Below the pieces are notes generated by a model. That model did no database searches and had not been told where the DNA came from. It was given only the letters and a program-made list of their open reading frames with translations. Made by a program: the position numbers and the translations under genes. A DNA stretch of 64,000 bases from an uncultured Collinsella sp. (GTDB taxonomy: Bacteria > Actinomycetota > Coriobacteriia > Coriobacteriales > Coriobacteriaceae). Of the stretch, positions 57,691-64,000 are shown piece by piece. The first letter of the stretch is position 1. Each line of letters begins with the position of its first letter. Where the stretch lies: positions 1 through 64,000 of the forward strand of contig CAAGEH010000010.1 of NCBI GenBank assembly GCA_900768795.1. Reading direction: 5' to 3'.

Positions 57691-60144
57691 ATGCGCGTTT
57701 CGTATGACTGGCTCAAGACAATGATCGATGTGCCCGAGAGCCCCAAAGAGCTTTCGGACGAATATATCCGCACCGGCACCGAGGTCGAGGCTATCGATGT
57801 GGTGGGCGAGAGCTACGACCATGTAGTCACGGCTCAGGTACTTGAGAAGACTCCTCATCCCGATAGCGACCACATGTACGTGTGCAAGGTCTCTGTGGGC
57901 GATAAGAACGTCGACGCCGAGGGCAACCCCGAGCCGCTGCAGATTGTCTGCGGCGCTCAGAACTTCGAGGCGGGCGATCATATCGTCACCGCTATGATCG
58001 GTGCGGTGCTTCCCGGCGACGTCAAGATCAAGAAGTCCAAGTTGCGCGGCGTCGTCTCGATGGGCATGAACTGCTCCGCTCGTGAGCTGGGCATCGGCGG
58101 CGACCACTCGGGCATCATGATTCTGCCCGAGGACGCGCCCGTCGGCATGTCCTTTGGCGAGTACTACGGCAGCTCGGACACCGTGCTCGACTGCGAGATC
58201 ACGCCCAACCGTCCCGACTGCCTGTCGATGATCGGCATGGCGCGCGAGACGGGCGCCATTTTCGATCGTGATTACCACGTTGAGCTGCCCTCCATTAAGG
58301 TCGAGACCGGCCGCGCCACGGCAGACGAGCTGACGGTAGCGATTGCCGACGAGGGCCTGTGCGATCGCTACGTCGCCCGCATCGTCCGCAACGTGAAGGT
58401 GGGCCCTTCACCCGATTGGATGGTCAAGCGTCTGAACGCTTTGGGCATCCGTCCGCACAACAACATCGTCGACATCACCAATTACGTGATGATGCTCACG
58501 GGTCAGCCGCTTCACGCATTCGACCTCTCCACGTTCGTCGAGCGCGACGGTAAGCGCTCCGTGGTCGTGCGCGCCGCCAAGCAGGACGAGGAGTTCCAGA
58601 CGCTCGATGGCGAGAATCGCGTGCTCGATGCCGGTATGGGCCTCATCACCGATGGCGAGCGCCCCGTGGCGCTTGCGGGCGTTATGGGCGGCATGGATTC
58701 GGAGATTACCGACGACACCGTCGACGTGATGGTCGAGAGCGCCTGCTTCAACGCCGGCCGCACGAGCCATACGAGTCGCGATCTTTCGCTGATCTCCGAC
58801 GCTTCGATTCGTTTCGAGCGCCAGGTCGACGAGACCGGTTGCGTGGACGTCGCCAACGTAACGTGCGCGCTTATTGAGGAACTTGCCGCCGGCGAGGTCG
58901 CTCCCGGCTATGTCGATGTATACCCCGCCCCCAAGACTATCGCTCCGATTACCCTGCGTTACCAGCGCATTCTCGACATCTGTGGTGCTCCCATCGAGCG
59001 CGATTTCGTCGAGCGCTCGCTTACGCGCCTGGGATGCACGGTCGAGTCTGAGGGCAGCGACTTCCAGGTGACGCCGCCGAGCTTCCGCCCCGACCTTCCG
59101 CGTGAGATCGACCTTATCGAGGAAGTCTTGCGCCTGTGGGGCATGGGTCGCGTCGAGGCGACGATTCCTGCCGCAAAGAACCATATCGGCGGTCTTACGC
59201 GCGAGCAGAAGCTCACGCGCAAGGTCGGTCAGATTCTGCGTGCCTGCGGCCTTAACGAGACCACGACTTTTGGCTTTGCTGCTCCGGGCGATCTCGAGAA
59301 GATCCATATGTCCGCTGACGGTCGCGGCTGCCCCGTGGTGCTCATGAATCCGCTCGTTGCCGAGCAGACCGAGATGCGCCGTTCGCTCCTTCCCGGCCTG
59401 CTGCAGTCCGTTGCCTACAATGAGGCCCATGGTACGGCCAACGTGCACCTGTACGAGATCGGCTCCCTCTTCCACGGGCGCGAGAACGCGAGCCTGCCGC
59501 GCGAGACGCAGTCTGTGGCAGGCGTGCTCACGGGATCCTGGAGCGATCAAACGTGGAACAACACTGTCGATAAGCTGCGCTTCTTTGCCGGCAAGGGCAT
59601 TGTCGAGGAGCTGCTTGAGCAGCTGCGCCTGCCTAAGGTGCGCTTCCGTGTGGCCGAGGGCGAGGGCTACGAGTTCCTGCAGCCGGGCCGCGCCGCCGAG
59701 GTGCTCTCCGGTGGTACCGTGCTTGGCTGGGTGGGCGAGATTCACCCTGAGGCGCGCGAAGCCATGGATATCGATCAGATCGTGGTCGCCTTCGAGCTCG
59801 ACCTCGATAAGCTCATCAAGGGTGCACACGACCAGGAGAACTACCATGAGTTCTCGCCGTTCCCGGCTGTCCAGCACGACCTCGCCATCGTTGTTCCCGA
59901 CGAGGTAACCTGCGAGGACCTGCTGCAGCGCATTACGAGCGCCGGCGGCAAGCTGCTCGAGAACGTGCGCCTGTTCGACGTCTACCGCGATCCCGCCCGC
60001 GTGGGCATAGGCAAGAAGTCCATGGCGTTCTCGCTGACGTATCGCTCCGACGATCATACGCTTACGAGTGACGAGGTCGAGCGTGCGCACAGCAAGATCG
60101 TCACCAAGGTGTGCAAGGCAACCGGCGGCGAGGTCCGCTCCTAG
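57691..60144 (+). CDS. pheT: Phenylalanyl-tRNA synthetase beta subunit
   Basis: Partner of PheS; carries the tRNA-binding, editing and anticodon domains. ATG 57691 after GAAAGGAGAGCTAG. 817 residues, normal. Domains in order: N-terminal SYDWLKTMIDVPESPKEL, OB fold tRNA-binding domain with LKTMIDV through ILPEDAPVG (about 40-150), B3/B4 editing region with GIRPHNNIVDITNYVM (250-265) and the DLSLISDASIRFERQVD block near 365, B5 domain, and the C-terminal FDX-ACB domain ending SLTYRSDDHTLTSDEV. It is followed by repeat copy C. Confidence 0.98.
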   Translation: MRVSYDWLKTMIDVPESPKELSDEYIRTGTEVEAIDVVGESYDHVVTAQVLEKTPHPDSDHMYVCKVSVGDKNVDAEGNPEPLQIVCGAQNFEAGDHIVTAMIGAVLPGDVKIKKSKLRGVVSMGMNCSARELGIGGDHSGIMILPEDAPVGMSFGEYYGSSDTVLDCEITPNRPDCLSMIGMARETGAIFDRDYHVELPSIKVETGRATADELTVAIADEGLCDRYVARIVRNVKVGPSPDWMVKRLNALGIRPHNNIVDITNYVMMLTGQPLHAFDLSTFVERDGKRSVVVRAAKQDEEFQTLDGENRVLDAGMGLITDGERPVALAGVMGGMDSEITDDTVDVMVESACFNAGRTSHTSRDLSLISDASIRFERQVDETGCVDVANVTCALIEELAAGEVAPGYVDVYPAPKTIAPITLRYQRILDICGAPIERDFVERSLTRLGCTVESEGSDFQVTPPSFRPDLPREIDLIEEVLRLWGMGRVEATIPAAKNHIGGLTREQKLTRKVGQILRACGLNETTTFGFAAPGDLEKIHMSADGRGCPVVLMNPLVAEQTEMRRSLLPGLLQSVAYNEAHGTANVHLYEIGSLFHGRENASLPRETQSVAGVLTGSWSDQTWNNTVDKLRFFAGKGIVEELLEQLRLPKVRFRVAEGEGYEFLQPGRAAEVLSGGTVLGWVGEIHPEAREAMDIDQIVVAFELDLDKLIKGAHDQENYHEFSPFPAVQHDLAIVVPDEVTCEDLLQRITSAGGKLLENVRLFDVYRDPARVGIGKKSMAFSLTYRSDDHTLTSDEVERAHSKIVTKVCKATGGEVRS

Positions 60145-60169
60145 CTTCAGCCCATCCGTCCCTTCTTCC

Positions 60170-60300
60170 CCCCTGTTCCCCTCATCCCTACCGTTTCCCT
60201 GACTTATTAAGTTCGCAGTTTTTGTTGAGCTGGGGTTTTGTTGATTATTGCCCTAGATTCTTCTTAGAAAGTCAGGCGAACGCTGGGGAGAGAGGCGGGA
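60170..60300. repeat. Inverted-repeat element, copy C
   Basis: Ends CCGTTTCCCTGACTTATTAAG (60191-60211) and cttagaaagtcaggcgaacg (60262-60281), with the family core ctggggttttgttg near 60230. Pyrimidine-rich left flank (ccctcatcccta) and purine-rich right flank (ctggggagagag) match copies A and B. It follows pheT by 25 to 50 bases. Confidence 0.85.
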
Positions 60301-60409
60301 GGGGAGAGAGGCGGGAATGAACGTGGCGTATGCGCGCGCCTGTTAGGCGTATCCTCTACAGTGTTGAGTGCATCGTTGATGCGGATGATGCAAATAGCGA
60401 GGGAGCCGT

Positions 60410-61303
60410 ATGCCTAGTTGGAACATTCACATTGCCCAGACCGAACAGCTGCTCGGCAGCGGCGGCACGGTCGCACATGCCGTTCGCGACCGCAATGCGT
60501 TTCTGTTTGGCAACGTCGTTCCCGACATCTTGGTTGGCTATATGGTGCCCGACGTGGCGGAGCCTATTCGCTACACGATTACGCATTTTGCCGATGCTGG
60601 GCACATTCCCAAACCTCGCGAGTGGGAGTTCTGGGACCAGTGCATCGTCCCGTTGCTCGAGTCATATACGATTGCCTCCGCAGGCGATGACGGCAAAGGG
60701 GCTGTTTGCGCTGGCATCTTCGCAGCGATGGAAGATGCCGAGCCTGCCTATCCCACATCCATCACCGCCGAGCGCGAACGCCTTAATCGTATCCATCATC
60801 CTGAACGGTTTGAGGATCCGGATGCCTATGCCTATCTCGATCGCAAGGTGGTGCCGACCGGTATCGATATCAAGCGTTCGCAGTTCGACCTTGCCCTGGG
60901 CGTCTGGGCGCATCTTCTGGCGGATAACGTGTGGAATACGCGCGTCAACGAGTTTCTTGACGAGATAGGCGGACATCCCAACGAGGAATTCCGCATCAAA
61001 AAACAGGGCGATTTCGACTGGTTCGGCAGGACGCTTTCAATTTCGAGTATTCCGCGTGCCACCGATCGTCTCTATGCGGCGGCGGAGGGATTTATCCAGT
61101 ATCCCATCGAGCGCGATTACGTGCTTAAAACCATCGGCGTGATTCACGAAATCGTCCGGCAGAATCCCGGAAATCCAGAGCATCCGTCCTATCGTCTACT
61201 CAACCAGGAATTCTTCGATACGGTGTTTGCCGAGGTCGTCGACAAGACGGATCGATTGATGCGCGAACGCCTGGGGCTCGCCGGAAATGAGGGAACAAAA
61301 TGA
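60410..61303 (+). CDS. Zinc-dependent phospholipase C-like protein
   Basis: 297 residues. ATG 60410 after GAGGGAGCCGT. The pattern PSWNIHIAQTEQLL, NAFLFGNVVPDILVGYMVP, ITHF and the downstream FDLALGVWAHLLADNVWN is that of the Zn_dep_PLPC family, in which histidines and aspartates bind zinc. There is no signal peptide, so it is probably cytoplasmic. The substrate is unknown; the family includes phospholipases C and many uncharacterised bacterial proteins. Its stop codon overlaps the start of nanE (ATGA), so the two are translationally coupled, which hints at a role in the same pathway. Confidence 0.82.
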   Translation: MPSWNIHIAQTEQLLGSGGTVAHAVRDRNAFLFGNVVPDILVGYMVPDVAEPIRYTITHFADAGHIPKPREWEFWDQCIVPLLESYTIASAGDDGKGAVCAGIFAAMEDAEPAYPTSITAERERLNRIHHPERFEDPDAYAYLDRKVVPTGIDIKRSQFDLALGVWAHLLADNVWNTRVNEFLDEIGGHPNEEFRIKKQGDFDWFGRTLSISSIPRATDRLYAAAEGFIQYPIERDYVLKTIGVIHEIVRQNPGNPEHPSYRLLNQEFFDTVFAEVVDKTDRLMRERLGLAGNEGTK

Positions 61304-62010
61304 ATAACGATAGTAACGATACGAGCACATGGAGAAATACCCTGCTGCAAGGCTTCCGCGGAGGGCTCATCGCGAGCGTGCAGGCGTATGTGGGCGAGCC
61401 CCTGCGACATCCCGAGACCATGGCGCAGATGGCGCGTGCGTGCGAGCTTGGCGGTGCGGTGGCGATTCGCTGCCAAGGTCTTGCCGATATCGCAGCTATA
61501 AAAGGCCGTGTTGAGGTGCCGGTTATCGGTCTTTGGAAAGAGGGGCATGACGGCGTGTACATAACGCCGACCGTGCGTCATGCTGTTGCATGCGTCAATG
61601 CCGGGGCGGATATCGTTGCTGCAGACGCCGCAGATGCGCCGCGTCCGGACGGCTCGTCCTTTGCCGATATCGTGAAAGCCGTGCATGATGCCGGCGCACT
61701 TGTTATGGCCGATTGTGCATCGCTTGAGGATATCGACCGCGGATTCGAAGCAGGAGCCGACCTGGTCTCGACCACACTTTCGCATGGAACCGCTGCAATC
61801 GACTGCGGTATTGCCGACGGCCCCGACCTTGGGCTGCTTCAGGCTACTGCGTCAAAGTATCCCGGTCGTCCCGTAATTTGCGAAGGCCGCGTGCACACTC
61901 CCGCCGACGCCCGTGCCGCTCTTGATGCCGGTGCATGGGCGGTTGTCGCAGGTACGGCGATTACGCATCCCACGAGCATCACGAGCTGGTTTGTCGACGC
62001 GCTCGCATAA
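61300..62010 (+). CDS. nanE: N-acetylmannosamine-6-phosphate 2-epimerase
   Basis: Converts ManNAc-6-P to GlcNAc-6-P in sialic acid use. 236 residues, TIM barrel. Motifs: SVQAYVGEPLRHPETMAQMARACELGGAVAIRCQG near the N-terminus, VEVPVIGLWKEGHDGVYITPT with the catalytic Lys, VNAGADIVAADA, VMADCASLEDI, and RVHTPADARAALDAGAWAVVAGTAITHPTSIT at the end. Start overlaps the stop of the phospholipase-like gene. No nanA or nanK is adjacent. Confidence 0.95.
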   Translation: MNNDSNDTSTWRNTLLQGFRGGLIASVQAYVGEPLRHPETMAQMARACELGGAVAIRCQGLADIAAIKGRVEVPVIGLWKEGHDGVYITPTVRHAVACVNAGADIVAADAADAPRPDGSSFADIVKAVHDAGALVMADCASLEDIDRGFEAGADLVSTTLSHGTAAIDCGIADGPDLGLLQATASKYPGRPVICEGRVHTPADARAALDAGAWAVVAGTAITHPTSITSWFVDALA

Positions 62011-62045
62011 TTCGCCCTAGCTCACCTCATATTCACAAGAGCATC

Positions 62046-62087
62046 GAAAAAGAAAACGCCCCCGGGAGGAAAACCTTCCGGGGGCGT
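62046..62087 (-). terminator. Terminator after pyk
   Basis: ACGCCCCCGGGAGG (62056-62069) pairs with CCTTCCGGGGGCGT (62074-62087) around aaaa, followed on the minus strand by tttctttttcg. It lies about 33 bases after the pyk stop and serves pyk on the minus strand; nanE ends 45 bases away on the other strand. Confidence 0.9.
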
Positions 62088-62119
62088 AGCCATAAACACA
62101 ATCGCCGGTAGGCGTGTGT

Positions 62120-63580
62120 TTACTTGACCTGAGCCACGTAAGCGACGTTGGTGGAGGAGACCTTGTCGTCGAGCTCGACGCTCATGCGAGGATCGCCTGC
62201 GGTGGCAACGGTGATGTCGCCGGTCTTGACGTAACCGAGCTCCTTGGCGGTCTCGACTGCCTTGACGATGGTGCCGTTGACGGTGCCCTGCGTGATGGCA
62301 GCGAGGTGCGGGATAACGCCCCAGTACATGATCATCTGCTGGACAGCCCACTCGTGGCGGGAGAATGCGCAGATCGGCATGTTGGGACGGAAGTGGCTCA
62401 CGAGGCGAGCGGTGCGGCCCGTGGTGGTCGGGACGGTGATGCACTTAGCGCCAACGGTGGTGGCCATGTTCACAGCGGACATACCGACAACGTTGTTGAC
62501 GACGCGGGTGCCGTGAGCGTCTGCGGGAATCTCGAGCGGAGCGTGGGCCGGGAGGTACTTCTCGGTCTCGAGAGCGATGCTTGCCTGCATCTTGACGGCC
62601 TCTACCGGGTACTTACCGGCAGCGGACTCGCCGGAAAGCATGACGGCGTCGGTGCCGTCGTAGATGGCGTTAGCGACGTCGGCAACCTCAGCGCGTGTCG
62701 GGCGCGGGTTTTGCTGCATGGAGTCGAGCATCTGCGTGGCGGTGATAACGGGCTTGTAAGCGGCGTTGCACTTGCGGATGATCTCCTTCTGGATGTGCGG
62801 GACGAGCTCAGGACGAATCTCGATGCCGAGGTCACCACGGGCGACCATGATGCCGTCGGAGTGCTCGAGGATGTCGTCGAAGTTCTCGACGCCGAGAGCG
62901 CACTCGATCTTCGGGAAGATCGTCACGTGCTCGCCGCCGTTCTCGCGGCAGAGGGTGCGGATGCCCTCAACGGACTCGCCGTCGCGGATGAAGGAAGCGG
63001 CGATGTAGTCGATGTTCTGGGTAAGACCGAACAGGATGTCCTGCTTGTCGCGCTCGGTGATAGCGGGCAGCGAGATGTTGACGTTGGGCATGTTGACGCC
63101 CTTGCGCTCGCCGATGAGGCCGTCGTTCTTGACGACGCAGGTCATATCCTGGCCGTCGACGGACTCGACCTCGAGGGCAACCAGGCCGTCATCGATTAGG
63201 ATGAGGGAGCCCTTCTCGACCTCAGAGGGGAGGGCGAGGTAATCGAGCGAGATGTGCTCAGCGGTGCCGTGGAAATCCTCGGACGTGGGCTGAGCGGTGA
63301 CAACGATCTTGTCTCCGGTCTTGACGGCAACTTTCTTGCCATCGACGAGCAGGCCGGTACGGACCTCGGGGCCCTTGGTGTCGAGCAGGATGCCGACGGG
63401 GAGACCGAGTTCCTTGGAGATGCGGCGGACGCGCTCGATGCGGAGCTTATGCTCATCATAAGAGCCGTGCGAGAAGTTGAAGCGGGCAACGTTCATGCCA
63501 GCCTTGATCATCTCGCGGATCTTGTCGTCGCTGTCGCACGCAGGACCCATGGTGCAGACGATTTTAGTGCGCTTGTACAT
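62120..63580 (-). CDS. pyk: Pyruvate kinase
   Basis: Last step of glycolysis, PEP to pyruvate with ATP formation. 486 residues, ATG 63580 after AGATGGAGGTCTGA. Motifs: RTKIVCTMGPACDSD, NFSHGSYDEHKLR, FPKIECALGVENFDDIL with the catalytic Lys/Glu, MVARGDLGIEI, and KPVITATQMLDSM. The C-terminal allosteric domain follows (TTTGRTARLVSHFRPNMPICAF). No phosphofructokinase or other glycolytic gene is adjacent. A promoter and paired repeats lie upstream. Confidence 0.98.
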   Translation of the reverse strand: MYKRTKIVCTMGPACDSDDKIREMIKAGMNVARFNFSHGSYDEHKLRIERVRRISKELGLPVGILLDTKGPEVRTGLLVDGKKVAVKTGDKIVVTAQPTSEDFHGTAEHISLDYLALPSEVEKGSLILIDDGLVALEVESVDGQDMTCVVKNDGLIGERKGVNMPNVNISLPAITERDKQDILFGLTQNIDYIAASFIRDGESVEGIRTLCRENGGEHVTIFPKIECALGVENFDDILEHSDGIMVARGDLGIEIRPELVPHIQKEIIRKCNAAYKPVITATQMLDSMQQNPRPTRAEVADVANAIYDGTDAVMLSGESAAGKYPVEAVKMQASIALETEKYLPAHAPLEIPADAHGTRVVNNVVGMSAVNMATTVGAKCITVPTTTGRTARLVSHFRPNMPICAFSRHEWAVQQMIMYWGVIPHLAAITQGTVNGTIVKAVETAKELGYVKTGDITVATAGDPRMSVELDDKVSSTNVAYVAQVK

Positions 63581-63646
63581 TCAGACCTCCATCTGATTTG
63601 GTATTGCGCCGGATAGAAAACAATGAAGAAAAATAAAACCGCGACT

Positions 63647-63652
63647 ATTATA
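63647..63652 (-). promoter_or_regulatory. -10 element of the pyk promoter
   Basis: On the minus strand GCTATAATAG contains a perfect TATAAT. No good -35 is seen 16-18 bases upstream, and two direct repeats (63656-63667 and 63684-63695) lie there instead, so the promoter may need an activator or be repressed there. Confidence 0.7.
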
Positions 63653-63655
63653 GCG

Positions 63656-63695
63656 AACCGTTTACCGTGTATCGGGGAAAATCAACCGTATACCG
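63656..63695. promoter_or_regulatory. Paired direct repeats upstream of pyk
   Basis: AACCGTTTACCG (63656-63667) and AACCGTATACCG (63684-63695) differ at one base and are 28 bases apart, just upstream of the pyk -10. They look like binding sites for one regulator. Confidence 0.55.
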
Positions 63696-63702
63696 ATTAA
63701 GG

Positions 63703-63730
63703 TTGACAATTCCCAGACCAAGGGTGTAAT
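63703..63730 (+). promoter_or_regulatory. Plus-strand promoter at the right edge
   Basis: TTGACA (63703-63708), 16-base spacer, TGTAAT (63725-63730). It would transcribe rightward. A TTGTT-CA-AACAA palindrome (63775-63786) lies downstream. Confidence 0.55.
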
Positions 63731-64000
63731 GAGAAAAAAATTTACCAGCTCGTCTACCTTTGGATATATATTAGTTGTTCAAACAAGTGAATCATAGCAG
63801 ATAAAATCGATTTACCATACAGAATAGTTCGCGTATTGCCATGATTGCTACAAAATTGCGCGGGTGGACTAACGCGCACGAGCTGGGGTACTATAAGCAG
63901 CATTGTCAGCTGCCGTTTGACGTGCAGGCTTGATGAGCCCTTGCCCTACTCCTGGGAATTATGATCGGGCATCGAGTTGTCACTCGGCTCAAATCCCAGG
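63731..64000 (+). other. Structured leader or RNA, cut by the right edge
   Basis: No gene is fully contained. After an AT-rich stretch, a second -10-like TACTATA (about 63889) is followed by sequence with inverted pairs: CCTGGGA (63951-63957) with TCCCAGG (63994-64000) enclosing CGAGT/ACTCG (63973-63986). An ATG at 63961 opens a frame that continues to the edge (MIGHRVVTRLKSQ), which could be the start of a protein or of a leader peptide. It could be a non-coding RNA; it does not match the beginnings of tmRNA, RNase P or 6S RNA that I know. Confidence 0.4.

Noticed and set aside
63975..64000. tRNA 3' end or T-arm at the right edge (ggctcaaatcccagg)
   Set aside because: No GTTCRA T-loop, no acceptor stem partner nearby; the matching bases form a hairpin with 63951-63957 instead.

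Overview
The window looks like a chromosomal segment of a gut actinobacterium of the class Coriobacteriia, most likely Collinsella or a close relative. The reasons are the high G+C coding sequence with GC-rich third codon positions, the mix of Gram-positive style regulation (a T-box leader in front of pheS, MarR and OmpR regulators) with actinobacterial gene types, and short intergenic palindromic repeats. The genus call is from recall, not from a search. About 45 protein genes are supported. I found no rRNA, tRNA, CRISPR array, phage or transposase gene.

Layout. 1-4.4 kb: a MarR regulator and a heterodimeric ABC exporter pair, the second one cut by the left edge. 4.8-12.6 kb: MTA/SAH nucleosidase, EngB GTPase, homoserine kinase and threonine synthase (minus strand), aspartate kinase and aspartate-semialdehyde dehydrogenase (plus strand), and an alkyltransferase for DNA repair. 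12.6-23.4 kb: repeats, glutamyl-Q tRNA synthetase, ferritin, a DUF2207 membrane protein, a GNAT acetyltransferase, PurH, an unknown protein, UppP and a universal stress protein. 23.4-31.5 kb: a double-hairpin element, a two-component system, a 2-hydroxyacid dehydrogenase, a PcrA/UvrD helicase and an AbiEi/DUF559-like gene bracketed by inverted copies of a short repeat. 31.5-40.5 kb: ManA, ROK glucokinase, Mn-pyrophosphatase, NhaA, an aminotransferase, a STAS protein and TatB/TatC. 40.7-48.3 kb: an archaeal-looking topoisomerase I, MetA, 5-formyl-THF cyclo-ligase, and a small membrane protein next to a P-type metal ATPase. 48.6-64 kb: an M16 peptidase, an EamA transporter, GlmM, an M32 carboxypeptidase, T-box-pheS-pheT, a phospholipase C-like protein with NanE, pyruvate kinase, and a structured leader cut by the right edge.

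How the genes fit together. lysC, asd, thrC and thrB cover most of the aspartate-to-threonine route, and metA takes homoserine toward methionine; homoserine dehydrogenase is not here. ManA, ROK kinase, GlmM, NanE and pyruvate kinase serve hexose and amino-sugar use and wall precursor supply, and UppP recycles the wall lipid carrier. No novel multi-gene defence or biosynthetic system is evident. The least explained material is in the intergenic spaces: at least one three-copy repeat family with terminal inverted repeats, a pair of hairpins with different stems but the same loop, and 33-bp minisatellites just after genes. Several housekeeping enzymes also carry low-complexity inserts, and topoisomerase I and the P-type ATPase have unusual sequence features.
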